Shown here piece after piece: positions 8,226 through 16,283 of a DNA stretch of 64,000 nt. Made by a program: the position numbers and the translations under genes. The notes under the pieces were generated by a model, which was not told the DNA's origin, made no database searches, and saw only the letters and a list, made by a program, of their open reading frames with translations. Source of the stretch: Bordetella genomosp. 5. GTDB taxonomy: Bacteria > Pseudomonadota > Gammaproteobacteria > Burkholderiales > Burkholderiaceae_B. The first letter of the stretch is position 1, and every line of letters starts with the position of its first letter. The stretch covers positions 62,001 through 126,000 of the forward strand of contig NZ_NEVN01000002.1 of assembly GCF_002261475.1 (NCBI RefSeq), given 5' to 3'.

Positions 8226-9755
8226 ATGGAAATCCTCAATAACCTGATGCATGGTTTCTCGGTCGCGTTCGCGCTCGAGAACCTGATGTGGGCCGCCTTC
8301 GGCGTGTTCATGGGCAACCTGATCGGCGTGCTGCCCGGCATGGGCGTGCTGGCCGCGATCTCGATCCTGCTGCCCCTCACCTACACGATGACCCCCACCG
8401 CCGCGCTGGTGATGCTCTCGGGCATCTACTACGGCTCGCAGTATGGCGGCGGCATCACCTCGATCATGCTGAACCTGCCGGGCACCGCCTCGCACGCCGT
8501 GGCGTGTCTGGACGGCAATCCGCTGGCACGCAATGGCAAGGCGGGCTCGGCCCTGTTCATGCTGATGTTCTCGTCGTTCTGCGGCGCGTCGGTCGGCATC
8601 CTGGCCATGATCCTGTTCTCGCCCATGCTGGTGGAAGTCGCCTTCCGCTTCGGCCCGGCCGAGTATTTCTCGATGATGGTGCTGGGCCTGCTGGCCGGTG
8701 CCACGCTGGCCAAGGGTTCCGCCGTCAAGGGCGTGGCCATGGTGGTGGTGGGTCTGCTGCTGGGCGTGGTTGGTACGGACGTCAACACCGGCACGATGCG
8801 CTTTCACTTCGGTATCCTCGAGCTTTCGGACGGCCTGCAGATCGTGGCGCTGGCGATGGGTCTGTTCGGTGTGGCCGACTTCCTGCGCAACATCAACAAG
8901 GTGGGTGGCGACAGCCGCGTGACCGGCACCAAGATCAGCATGAAGTCGATGCGGCCCGAGGCTGGCGACATCAAGCAATCGCGTGGCGCGCTGGTGCGCG
9001 GCACGGGTATCGGCGCGGCGTTCGGCATCCTGCCGGGCACGGGTCCGACGATCGCGTCGTTCATCTCCTACGCCGTCGAAAAGAAGGTCGCGAAAGAGCC
9101 GCGTCGCTTCGGCCGTGGCGCCATCGAAGGCATCGCCGGCCCCGAGGCCGCCACGAGCGCCTCGACGCAGACGAGCTTCATCCCCACGATGAGCCTGGGT
9201 ATCCCGGGTGACCCCGTGATGGCCCTGATGCTGGGCGCGCTGATCATTCACGGCATTCAACCCGGTCCGCAGATGATGCTCGAGCATGCCGACATGTTCT
9301 GGGGCTTGATCGCGAGCTTCTGGGTCGGCAACGTCCTGCTCCTGCTGCTCAACCTCCCGCTCATCGGTATGTGGGTGCGCATGCTGACCGTGCCGTTCCG
9401 TGTCCTGTACCCGGCCGCGCTGTTCTTTGTCTGCGTCGGCGTCTACAGCACGAACAACAACTTGTTCGACGTGGGCATGGTGACCTTGTTCGGCGTGGCG
9501 GGCTACCTGCTCATGCGTTTGAAGTTCGAACCCGCGCCGCTGTTGCTGGGCTTCGTGCTCGGCCCCATGGTCGAAGAGAACTTCCGTCGTGCACTGCTGC
9601 TGTCGCGTGGTGAGATGTCGGTGTTCGTGACGCGGCCGATCAGCCTGGGCTTCATCCTGGCCTGCGTGGCGCTGATCGCGCTGCTGGTGGTGAGCGCGAT
9701 GCGTCAACGCGCCAAGCGCGCCGAGATGCCTCAGCCGGCTTCGCACACGAGCTGA
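8226..9755 (+). CDS. tctA: Tripartite tricarboxylate transporter large membrane subunit TctA
   Basis: The 509-residue protein is the large channel-like subunit of the Tct system, with about 11-12 membrane helices. The duplicated TctA signatures are visible: GVLPGMGVLAAISILLPLTY near the N-terminus and FGILPGTGPTIASFISYAVE in the second half. Length is typical. It is translationally close to tctB (3-bp gap) and followed by a strong intrinsic terminator at 9773, so tctB-tctA form a two-gene operon. The transported acid is unknown. Confidence 0.95.
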   Translation: MEILNNLMHGFSVAFALENLMWAAFGVFMGNLIGVLPGMGVLAAISILLPLTYTMTPTAALVMLSGIYYGSQYGGGITSIMLNLPGTASHAVACLDGNPLARNGKAGSALFMLMFSSFCGASVGILAMILFSPMLVEVAFRFGPAEYFSMMVLGLLAGATLAKGSAVKGVAMVVVGLLLGVVGTDVNTGTMRFHFGILELSDGLQIVALAMGLFGVADFLRNINKVGGDSRVTGTKISMKSMRPEAGDIKQSRGALVRGTGIGAAFGILPGTGPTIASFISYAVEKKVAKEPRRFGRGAIEGIAGPEAATSASTQTSFIPTMSLGIPGDPVMALMLGALIIHGIQPGPQMMLEHADMFWGLIASFWVGNVLLLLLNLPLIGMWVRMLTVPFRVLYPAALFFVCVGVYSTNNNLFDVGMVTLFGVAGYLLMRLKFEPAPLLLGFVLGPMVEENFRRALLLSRGEMSVFVTRPISLGFILACVALIALLVVSAMRQRAKRAEMPQPASHTS

Positions 9756-9772
9756 TCCGCATCCGCTCCAAC

Positions 9773-9808
9773 AAAAAGGCCGCGCCTCGCGAGAGGTGCG
9801 GCCTTTTT
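9773..9808. terminator. Intrinsic terminator (bidirectional) after tctA
   Basis: A-tract, GC-rich stem (GGCCGCRCCTC and its complement around a GCGA loop) and T-tract are present on both sides, so it can serve tctA on the plus strand and the small minus-strand gene ending at 9885. Confidence 0.85.
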
Positions 9809-9884
9809 GTCTGGCTGCTGCGCGCTGCGCGAGACGCTCGGGGTCTTGCCGGCGGTATGACCGTGCGCAGTGCCCAACCCGGGC

Positions 9885-10037
9885 TCAGCCCGCGGCGCTG
9901 CGGTATTCGGCCGCGTCGAAGCGGACCTCGGGCGCGCGCTCGGCCGCCTCGCGGGACGCGTCGGCATCCGCCGGCGGCGCCGATACGCCAAGCAGGGACA
10001 ACTCGGCGCGGACAAGACCTTCGATGAAACTGGACAT
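9885..10037 (-). CDS. Small hypothetical protein (50 aa) with near-perfect ribosome binding site
   Basis: This 50-residue ORF (starting MSSFIEGLVRAELSLLG) is preceded by AAGGAGGA about 5 nt upstream of its ATG (10037), the best Shine-Dalgarno sequence in this part of the window. The product has a short amphipathic helix followed by a charged, Ala-rich C-terminal half and no signal peptide or Cys. It reads towards the bidirectional terminator at 9773. I do not recognise a family. A longer in-frame version (from 10151) is unlikely because the ribosome site marks this start. Confidence 0.6.
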   Translation of the reverse strand: MSSFIEGLVRAELSLLGVSAPPADADASREAAERAPEVRFDAAEYRSAAG

Positions 10038-10366
10038 GGATTTCCTCCTTGGGATGCGGGATCCCGAATCAATATTGCGTGAGCCGCCGGGCCCGGGGCG
10101 CGCGGTGGCAATGAACGTCCATGGTCCGCCCGGCGCGCCCGGGCCGTCCATTCGTTTGTCTCAATGGCGGCGATAGGCGAAAAACCCCTGTCGCGGACAG
10201 GGTCTGCGCTGGGCGCGCATGTCGCGTCCCGCAGCCGCGCACCGTGCCTCCGATCCGGGCCGTCATCGCCCGCAGCGGCATCGTCCTGGTGCCGCTGGCC
10301 CCGCCGTGCAGCACGCGGCGTCCTGTTCTAGACTGGCATCCCTCGATTCCGCATTGATGGCATCAC
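10038..10366. other. Intergenic region between the 50-aa ORF and the LysE gene
   Basis: About 330 bp of high-GC sequence with no convincing gene. It should hold two divergent promoters, one for each neighbour. On the minus strand a TTGAGA hexamer is visible near 10160, but no clear -10 partner. No repeat or hairpin of note. Confidence 0.4.
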
Positions 10367-11065
10367 ATGGATTGGAATACCTGGCTGCTCTACGCGCTGG
10401 CGGTGTCCGGGCTGTCGCTCACCCCGGGGCCCAACAGCCTGCTCGTCATCGCGCACGGCGCGCTGCACGGGCGCGGCCCGACCCGCTGGACCATCGCGGG
10501 CGGAGCGGTGGGCTTCACCGGGCTGATCGCGCTGGCCATGGCCGGCATCGGCGCGCTGCTGCAGACCTCGCCGGGCGCGCTGACCGCGCTCAAGTTCGCG
10601 GGCGGCGCCTATCTGGTGTGGCTGGGCGTGCAGCTGTGGCGCGCGCCGCCGTTGGCGCTGGGGGCCGCGGTGCCGGCGCCCGACGCATCGGCGCCCGACG
10701 CATCGGCGCCAAGACCTTCCGATCCCGCCGCCTTGCGGGAGGGCCAGCCGGCCGCCCGGGCCAACGCGCCGAGTTCTCGCGCGCTGCTGTTCCGCCAGGG
10801 CCTGTTCGCGGCCGTCTCCAATCCCAAGGTGCTGCTGTTCTACGGCGCCTTCCTGCCGCAATTCATCTCGCCCGCGCGCAGCCTGTGGCTGCAGTTCGCC
10901 GTGATGGCGCTGACCTTCGTCGTGGCCGAGTGCGCCGTGGAATACGGCCTGGCGAGCCTGTCGCATCGCATCCGCCCCTGGCTGGAGCGCTCCGGCCGGC
11001 GCTTCAATCAAGTGTGCGGCGTGCTGTTCGCCGTGATTGGCGCCGCGTTGCCGTTCGCGCATTGA
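10367..11065 (+). CDS. LysE/RhtB-family amino-acid exporter
   Basis: The 232-residue membrane protein has the LysE/RhtB signature near the N-terminus (SLTPGPNSLLVIAHGALHG) and about six helices, plus the downstream NPKVLLFYGAFLPQFI motif. Members export amino acids or homoserine lactone-like compounds with proton exchange. The loop between helices 3 and 4 is lengthened by a tandem repeat coding APDAS twice (10676-10710). No regulator gene lies beside it. The substrate is unknown. Confidence 0.9.
   Translation: MDWNTWLLYALAVSGLSLTPGPNSLLVIAHGALHGRGPTRWTIAGGAVGFTGLIALAMAGIGALLQTSPGALTALKFAGGAYLVWLGVQLWRAPPLALGAAVPAPDASAPDASAPRPSDPAALREGQPAARANAPSSRALLFRQGLFAAVSNPKVLLFYGAFLPQFISPARSLWLQFAVMALTFVVAECAVEYGLASLSHRIRPWLERSGRRFNQVCGVLFAVIGAALPFAH
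10676..10710 (+). repeat. In-frame 15-bp tandem repeat in the LysE-type gene
   Basis: Two exact copies of a 15-bp unit plus 5 bases of a third (unit GCGCCCGACGCATCG) code for APDAS-APDAS-AP in a cytoplasmic loop. Confidence 0.8.
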
Positions 11066-11159
11066 GGGCGTGTGCCAACAGGCGATCCTTCTGTTGTGCG
11101 TGCGAGGCAAATGCGTCGCCCCTCCCTAGCTTTGCAACCGGCATGCGATCCGGTCCGGT

Positions 11160-11180
11160 TTCTTCGTTTTTTTCGAAGAA
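11160..11180. other. Hairpin with T7 loop upstream of the fic gene
   Basis: TTCTTCG, seven T, then CGAAGAA form a perfect 7-bp stem. It marks the left edge of the lower-GC stretch holding the Fic gene and could be a regulatory or junction sequence. The nearby region 11180-11240 is AT-rich and likely contains the fic promoter. Confidence 0.35.
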
Positions 11181-11244
11181 GTTAATGATTTAAAAGAGAA
11201 AAGTCGAGCTCTCTATCCGGCATAGGTTCCGGTAGACTTCAGTC

Positions 11245-12432
11245 ATGGACACGACGACCATGGGGCCGATGGTCCCCGATGAGACATGCCGGCTGCTTGA
11301 CGATGACACTTTGCTACTTGTGGCAGAGGCTAATCGGCTGGCGAGCCGCCTGCATCCGATCTTACGAGACTCGATCGGTGATCTCGTACGCTCGATGAAC
11401 TGCTATTACTCTAACTTGATAGAAGGGCACGACACGCATCCGCGCGACATCGACAGGGCCCTCGCCAACGATTTTTCCAATGAACCGAAAAAGCGGGACC
11501 TCCAGAAGGAAGCGGTCGCGCATATCCACGTTCAACGGCTGATTGATACGGGACAGGATCCCGACGCGTGGCCGGCGTCCGCGGCTTATGCTTCTTGGTT
11601 GCATGAAAAGTTTTGCTCGCGGCTACCGCCGGAGATGTTGTTCGTCGCCGATGACAGAACCGGGGCGCGTCTCGAGATTGTTCCCGGCCAATGGCGCAAG
11701 CGAGACGTCCAGGTCGGGCGGCACATTCCTCCTGCTGCCGCGGATATTCCACGTTTCATGTCGTACTTTGATAAAGCCTATGCATCGCCGCCGCTAAGCA
11801 GGTTCCGGCAAGTTCAAACTGTCGGTGCGGTTCATCATCGTTTCCTATGGATCCATCCATTCCTTGACGGTAATGGCAGGGTCGCGCGGCTGATGTCACA
11901 CGCGTTGTTTAAGCGGCTGGGGGTTGGGACCAGTCTCTGGTCGGTGGCGAGGGGATTGGCGCGTGACGAGGAACGATACAAAGCGTTGCTTGCTCAGGCG
12001 GATCGACCTCGCCAAGGCGATCTAGATGGGCGGGGCAACCTGACTCAGCGCGGACTGATCGATTTCTGCGAATTCTTTCTTGATCGTTCTATTGATCAAA
12101 TCCGATTCATGAGTGGTTTGCTCGAACCGGCGACGTTGCTTGCACGTATGGAAATCCATGTGGAGGAAGAGGTGCGAGCGAAGCGGCTGCTCCGTGGCAG
12201 CTTTTCCGTGCTGCGCGAAGCCGTTATGAGTGGCGAGGTCGAGCGCTCGAAGATTCCAGCGCTTACCGGCTACGAAGAACGCGGTGCGCGTAATGTCACT
12301 GCGAGGCTGGTTGATCGGGGCATGCTGTCTGCGGTCAGCCACCGTGCGCCACTGCGGTTGGCATTTTCCGCAGAAGTGGTGGAACGCTGGTTTCCAAACC
12401 TTTATCCCACCGGCGCGGGATCACGAAAATAA
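11245..12432 (+). CDS. Fic-domain AMP-transferase-like protein, class II (N-terminal inhibitory motif)
   Basis: The 395-residue protein has a Fic core with the active motif HPFLDGNGRVAR (H204, G209-R212, R215), the residues that transfer AMP from ATP to hydroxyl groups on target proteins. Near the N-terminus it has S-N-L-I-E-G (S56 to G61), matching the (S/T)xxxE(G/N) inhibitory helix of class II Fic proteins, so it should be auto-inhibited. The C-terminal 100 residues look like a winged-helix (ALTGYEERGARNVTARLVDR). Base composition and codon use are clearly less GC-rich than neighbours, suggesting recent acquisition. No small antitoxin ORF is seen beside it. Confidence 0.9.
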   Translation: MDTTTMGPMVPDETCRLLDDDTLLLVAEANRLASRLHPILRDSIGDLVRSMNCYYSNLIEGHDTHPRDIDRALANDFSNEPKKRDLQKEAVAHIHVQRLIDTGQDPDAWPASAAYASWLHEKFCSRLPPEMLFVADDRTGARLEIVPGQWRKRDVQVGRHIPPAAADIPRFMSYFDKAYASPPLSRFRQVQTVGAVHHRFLWIHPFLDGNGRVARLMSHALFKRLGVGTSLWSVARGLARDEERYKALLAQADRPRQGDLDGRGNLTQRGLIDFCEFFLDRSIDQIRFMSGLLEPATLLARMEIHVEEEVRAKRLLRGSFSVLREAVMSGEVERSKIPALTGYEERGARNVTARLVDRGMLSAVSHRAPLRLAFSAEVVERWFPNLYPTGAGSRK

Positions 12433-12437
12433 TGGGG

Positions 12438-12466
12438 AAACCGGTCGAGCTCAGCGCCGGTTTTCG
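12438..12466 (+). terminator. Weak intrinsic terminator after the fic gene
   Basis: AAACCGG (12438-12444) pairs with CCGGTTT (12457-12463) around a 12-nt loop, followed by a short T-run. Confidence 0.45.
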
Positions 12467-12602
12467 TCCATGTCATCTCATTTAACGGCGAGGGTGAAGC
12501 CCACGCTGCGATTAGCGAAGGCGCCACCGAAGGTCCGCCATGAGCCTGATCGCATGCGCCGCAGACCGCGTGTTAGCAATGTTGAGATTTTCGGCGCGGC
12601 TG

Positions 12603-13397
12603 TCAGCCTAGCGCGTCGAGCGCTGCCTTCACCATGCGGCCCACCAGGGGCTGCACGCGGCTTGCCAGGTCTTCGCGATAGCCGAAGGGATACGTTTCGT
12701 CCATGTAGGTGGACTGGCACATCTCGAGCTGGATCGCATGCACGCCCTGTTCGGGCGCGCCGTAGTGGCGCGTGATGTAGCCGCCCTTGAAACGGCCGTT
12801 GACCGCCCAGGTGTAATCGGCGTTGGCTTCGAGCTCGCGCTGCACGGCCTGCTGCGCGGCGAGCGCGCAGGTCTTGCCGTCGGACGTGCCGATGTTCAGG
12901 TCGGGCAGCTTGCCGTCGAACAGGCGCGGCAGCACGCTGGCGATGGAGTGCGCTTCCCAGAGCAGCACGCGGCCATGCTCGGCCTTGATGCGGGCGATCT
13001 CGCGCGTGAGCTGGTCGTGGTAGGGCTGCCAGTAAGTGGCGAGCCGTTCGGCCTGCGCGGCCGCGTCCGGCGCGGCGCCGTCGAGATACAGCGGTTCGCC
13101 GCGAAACGAGGCCGCCGGGCACAGGCCCGTCTTGGTCTGGCCCGGGTAGAGCGACTCGTCGTCGGGCGGGCGATTGAGGTCGATGACGTAACGCGAGTAG
13201 CGCGCGCCCAGCACCGAGGCGCCGAGCGCGTCGGCGAAGGCGTACAGACGGTCGAGATGCCAGTCGGTGTCGGCCACCGTGTGGGCGATGGGCGTCATGC
13301 TTGCGCGCAGGTCCGCCGGAATCTCCTGGCCCAGATGCGGGATCGAGATGAGCAGCGGCGCGCTGCCGCGCTTGAAATGGAAAGGCGTATCGGTCAT
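12603..13397 (-). CDS. hutG: N-formylglutamate deformylase (amidohydrolase)
   Basis: The 264-residue protein belongs to the N-formylglutamate amidohydrolase family, which releases formate and glutamate in the last step of one histidine-degradation route. Visible family features are LLISIPHLGQEIPADLR near the N-terminus, VADTDWHLDRLYAF, DLNRPPDDESLYPGQ, LWEAHSIAS and the C-terminal EMCQSTYMDE. I start at the ATG at 13397; a GTG 18 nt upstream is possible. No other hut genes lie nearby, so it may act in general formyl-amino-acid clearance. A tandem repeat array lies directly upstream. Confidence 0.88.
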   Translation of the reverse strand: MTDTPFHFKRGSAPLLISIPHLGQEIPADLRASMTPIAHTVADTDWHLDRLYAFADALGASVLGARYSRYVIDLNRPPDDESLYPGQTKTGLCPAASFRGEPLYLDGAAPDAAAQAERLATYWQPYHDQLTREIARIKAEHGRVLLWEAHSIASVLPRLFDGKLPDLNIGTSDGKTCALAAQQAVQRELEANADYTWAVNGRFKGGYITRHYGAPEQGVHAIQLEMCQSTYMDETYPFGYREDLASRVQPLVGRMVKAALDALG

Positions 13398-13464
13398 GGT
13401 GCAACGGCCGCGCACCCGTGAGGGCGCGCGTTTTCAAGGCAGGTTCGGAGAGGGAATTGTAGCG

Positions 13465-13548
13465 AGGTGCGGCCGGCTAGGTGGGGCCGCCTAGGTGCGG
13501 CCGGCTAGGTGGGGCCGCCCAGGTGCGGCCGGCCAGGTGGGGCCGCCG
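13465..13548. repeat. Tandem repeat, 3 x 28 bp (6 x 14 bp)
   Basis: Three nearly identical 28-bp units follow one another, each made of two related 14-bp halves (AGGTGCGGCCGGCT and AGGTGGGGCCGCCT, with small changes). The array lies between the start of the deformylase gene and the 3' end of betT, within the likely deformylase promoter region. Confidence 0.9.
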
Positions 13549-13595
13549 ACGCGTGGGTCGCGGCCGGCGGACCGGCCGGCGACCCGCGCGCCCGA

Positions 13596-15596
13596 TCAGG
13601 AGGATCCGCCCGGCGAGCTTGCGCGGGAGGAACCGTAGGTGAGCGACAGATAGTGGCGATGACGCTCATACTGGTCGAGGATGTCGCCGATCACCTCGTC
13701 GCGGCTCCAGCCCATGATGTCGTAGTCCTGGCCGCCTTCGCCCAGATGCACCTCGGCGCGGAAGTAACGCCGGTCTTCTTCGTCGCGCGCTTCTTCCGGC
13801 GTGAGGCTGGGCCGGACTTCGGCCATCGGATACACCGTGTAGGAGAAGTCCAGATGCTCGCCGTGGCCCACGCGGAAGGTCAGCTGGCCCTCCGCGCCGT
13901 CTTCGAGCGCGGTCACATAGCCCTCGCGGGCCAGCGCGGCCGCCACGTCGTCCATCGCAGGACGCACCACGTCGCTGATGTAGCGCTGCACGTGCGCGCG
14001 CTTGGGCATCATGATCATGTTGCGCAGACGGCGCTGCCAGGGCTCGGCGCTGGCGCCGGCCGGCGGGCGGCTGACGGTGCGGTAGCGCAGGCCGCGCTTG
14101 GTGGTGTCATGATTGAGCGCGCGGAACAAGCCCCACAGCGATATCAGGATCACGACCGAGAATGGCAGCGCGCTCGCGACGGTGGCTGTCTGAAGCGCCT
14201 TCAGCCCGTCTGCCAGCAGCAGCGCGATCGCGACCAGGCCCATCAGGATCGACCAGAACACCCGTTGCCATACCGGTGCGTCGTCGGCGCCGCCGGAGGC
14301 CAGCATGTCCACCACCAGCGCCCCGGTGTCGGCCGAGGTGACGAAGAACACCAGCACCATCAGCACCGCGAAGCCCGACATCACGCGCGCCCACGGGAAC
14401 TGCTCGAGGAACACGAAGAGCGCGAGCGTGGAGTCGTTCTTCACGGCCTCGCCCAGCTCCGTCGCCCCGTTGAAGAGGATGTGATAGATGGCCGTGTCGC
14501 CGAAGATCGTCATCCACAGCAGCGTGAAGCCGGTAGGGATGAGCAGCATGCCGCCCACGAACTGGCGAATCGTGCGGCCGCGCGAGATGCGCGCGATGAA
14601 CACGCCGACGAACGGCGACCACGCGATCCACCAGCCCCAGTAGAACAGCGTCCAGCCGCCGATCCAGTCGGTGGGGTTGTAGGCATACAGATTGAACGTG
14701 CGCGACACCAGACCCGACAGGTACACGCCGATGTTCTCGACGAAGGTCTGCAACAGGAAGATGGTGGGGCCCACCACCGCCACGAAGGTCAGCAGCAGCA
14801 CGGCCAGCAACATGTTGCCTTCCGACAGATAGCGGATGCCCTTGTCGAGACCGCTCGCGGCCGACAGGGTGGCGAGGCCGCAGGCCAGCACGATCAGGCC
14901 GATCTGCACCAGGATGCTGTTGGGCACGTCGAACAGATAGTTGAGCCCGGCATTCATCTGCGCCACGCCCAGACCGAGCGACGTGGCCACCCCGAGCACC
15001 GTGCCGATCACGGCGAAGATGTCGACCGCATGGCCGATCGGGCCATGGATGCGATCGCCCAGCAAAGGATAAAAGGCCGAGCGCAGCGTGAGCGGCAGCC
15101 CATGGCGATAACCGAAGTAGGCGAGCACCAGCGCCACGCTGGCGTAGATCGCCCAGCCATGCAGGCCCCAATGGAAGAAGGTGATGGACAGCGCATCGCG
15201 CGCGGCCTCGGGCGTGCCGCCCGCGCCGAAGGGCGGATCCAGGAAGTGCATGACCGGCTCGGCCACGCCGAAGAACATCAGGCCGATGCCCATGCCGGCC
15301 GCGAACAGCATCGAGTACCAGGTGAGGTCGCGGTAATCGGGCTCGCTGTGGTCGGGACCGAGCTTGATGTCGCCGAAGCGGCTGAACGTGACGTACAGCA
15401 TGCACAGCAGCACGATCGCCACCGCCAGCATGTAGAACCAGCTGGCGTTCGTGAAAATCCAGTCCTGCATGGCGCCGAACAGGCTCTGGGCCGCGCCGGG
15501 AGCGGTCGCGGCGAAGATGACCAGCGCCACGATGAAGGCGCCGGAGGTGTAGAACACCGGTTTGTTGACCTGCATTCGGAACTTGCTTTTATTCAT
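13596..15596 (-). CDS. betT: BCCT-family choline transporter BetT
   Basis: The 666-residue protein is a betaine/choline/carnitine transporter of the long BetT type: about 12 membrane helices in residues 15-510, then a cytoplasmic C-terminal domain of about 150 residues as in E. coli BetT. Signature segments are GMGIGLMFFGVAEPVMHFL, FHWGLHGWAIYA and the substrate-site WTLFYWGWWIAWSPFVG. The start at ATG 15596 has GGAG 6 nt upstream; the longer frame upstream of it has no family similarity. BetT takes up choline by proton symport for osmoprotection, and the C-terminal domain senses osmotic state in homologues. No bet dehydrogenase genes are adjacent. Confidence 0.93.
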   Translation of the reverse strand: MNKSKFRMQVNKPVFYTSGAFIVALVIFAATAPGAAQSLFGAMQDWIFTNASWFYMLAVAIVLLCMLYVTFSRFGDIKLGPDHSEPDYRDLTWYSMLFAAGMGIGLMFFGVAEPVMHFLDPPFGAGGTPEAARDALSITFFHWGLHGWAIYASVALVLAYFGYRHGLPLTLRSAFYPLLGDRIHGPIGHAVDIFAVIGTVLGVATSLGLGVAQMNAGLNYLFDVPNSILVQIGLIVLACGLATLSAASGLDKGIRYLSEGNMLLAVLLLTFVAVVGPTIFLLQTFVENIGVYLSGLVSRTFNLYAYNPTDWIGGWTLFYWGWWIAWSPFVGVFIARISRGRTIRQFVGGMLLIPTGFTLLWMTIFGDTAIYHILFNGATELGEAVKNDSTLALFVFLEQFPWARVMSGFAVLMVLVFFVTSADTGALVVDMLASGGADDAPVWQRVFWSILMGLVAIALLLADGLKALQTATVASALPFSVVILISLWGLFRALNHDTTKRGLRYRTVSRPPAGASAEPWQRRLRNMIMMPKRAHVQRYISDVVRPAMDDVAAALAREGYVTALEDGAEGQLTFRVGHGEHLDFSYTVYPMAEVRPSLTPEEARDEEDRRYFRAEVHLGEGGQDYDIMGWSRDEVIGDILDQYERHRHYLSLTYGSSRASSPGGSS

Positions 15597-15822
15597 TGTT
15601 TCTCCAGCCGGTGCACGCGCCCGGGGCGGGGCGGGCCCACTATTAATACCTGAGTGTGCCGCAGCCCGCAAACATCGGGGGGGTGTTTCAGGGCCGTGCC
15701 GTGCGGGTTCGGGCGCCTGCCGGGGCCGCGTGCACGCAGGCGAGGCAGTCGCGGCGGCCGGGGCTTGCCAGCACGGCGCGGGCAGGCCAACATCGCGGTG
15801 TCGATGCCGGGAAGGAGCCCTC

Positions 15823-16128
15823 ATGATCAAGCTTGCGCGCGCGCCCAGCCTGCTGCTGGCGCAGCATTGGGTCAACCTGCTCGAACAGGCCCGCATCCCC
15901 TGCGAGCTGCACAACCAGTATCTGCAGGGCGCGCTGGGCGACATCCCGGTCGATCAATGCGGCCCGGAGGTGTGGATCGAGCGCGAACGCGACCTGCCCG
16001 AGGCGCAGGCGCTGATCCAGGGCGGTGCGCCGCCCGGCAGCCAGCCGTGGCACTGCACCGAATGCGGCGAGCCCCTCGAGGCGCAGTTCACCTTGTGCTG
16101 GCAGTGCGGCAGCCCGCGGCCAGGCTGA
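15823..16128 (+). CDS. DUF2007 protein with C-terminal zinc ribbon
   Basis: The 101-residue protein starts at the ATG at 15823, with AAGGAG 6 nt upstream. The first 70 residues match the DUF2007 signal-transducing/PII-like fold (MIKLARAPSLLLAQHWVNLL, VWIERERDLPEAQALI). The tail carries two Cys pairs, CTEC and CWQC, 14 residues apart, forming a zinc ribbon. The role is unknown in the family. It is divergent from betT. Confidence 0.8.
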   Translation: MIKLARAPSLLLAQHWVNLLEQARIPCELHNQYLQGALGDIPVDQCGPEVWIERERDLPEAQALIQGGAPPGSQPWHCTECGEPLEAQFTLCWQCGSPRPG

Positions 16129-16153
16129 TCTTCACGGATGGTTACGCGCCGCG

Positions 16154-16255
16154 GCAGCCCGAAGTCGGCAGCCCGAAGCCCGCAGCCCGCAGCCCGAGGT
16201 CTGAAGCTCCGCGCCCGAAGTCCGGGGTCCGCAGCCCGAGCTCAGCAGCTCCAAG
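16154..16255. repeat. Degenerate GC-rich repeats between DUF2007 and metallophosphoesterase genes
   Basis: The stretch is made of about ten imperfect copies of a short unit like GCAGCCCGAAG, with drift. It lies between the two convergent genes and contains no credible ORF. Confidence 0.6.
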
Positions 16256-16283
16256 CCAGCTCAGCCGGCGCAGCCCCTGCCGC

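Noticed and set aside
7692-9746. 684-residue minus-strand ORF opposite tctA
   Set aside because: Shadow of a strongly biased gene on the other strand; product is His/Gln/Arg-rich with no family pattern.
11245-12432. Fic gene as a toxin-antitoxin pair
   Set aside because: No small antitoxin ORF beside it; the inhibitory motif is inside the same protein.
13465-13548. CRISPR-like array
   Set aside because: Units are directly adjacent without unique spacers and no cas genes are near.
13509-15653. 714-residue plus-strand ORF opposite betT
   Set aside because: Antisense of BetT with low-complexity His/Gln/Arg composition; typical of high-GC third-position bias.
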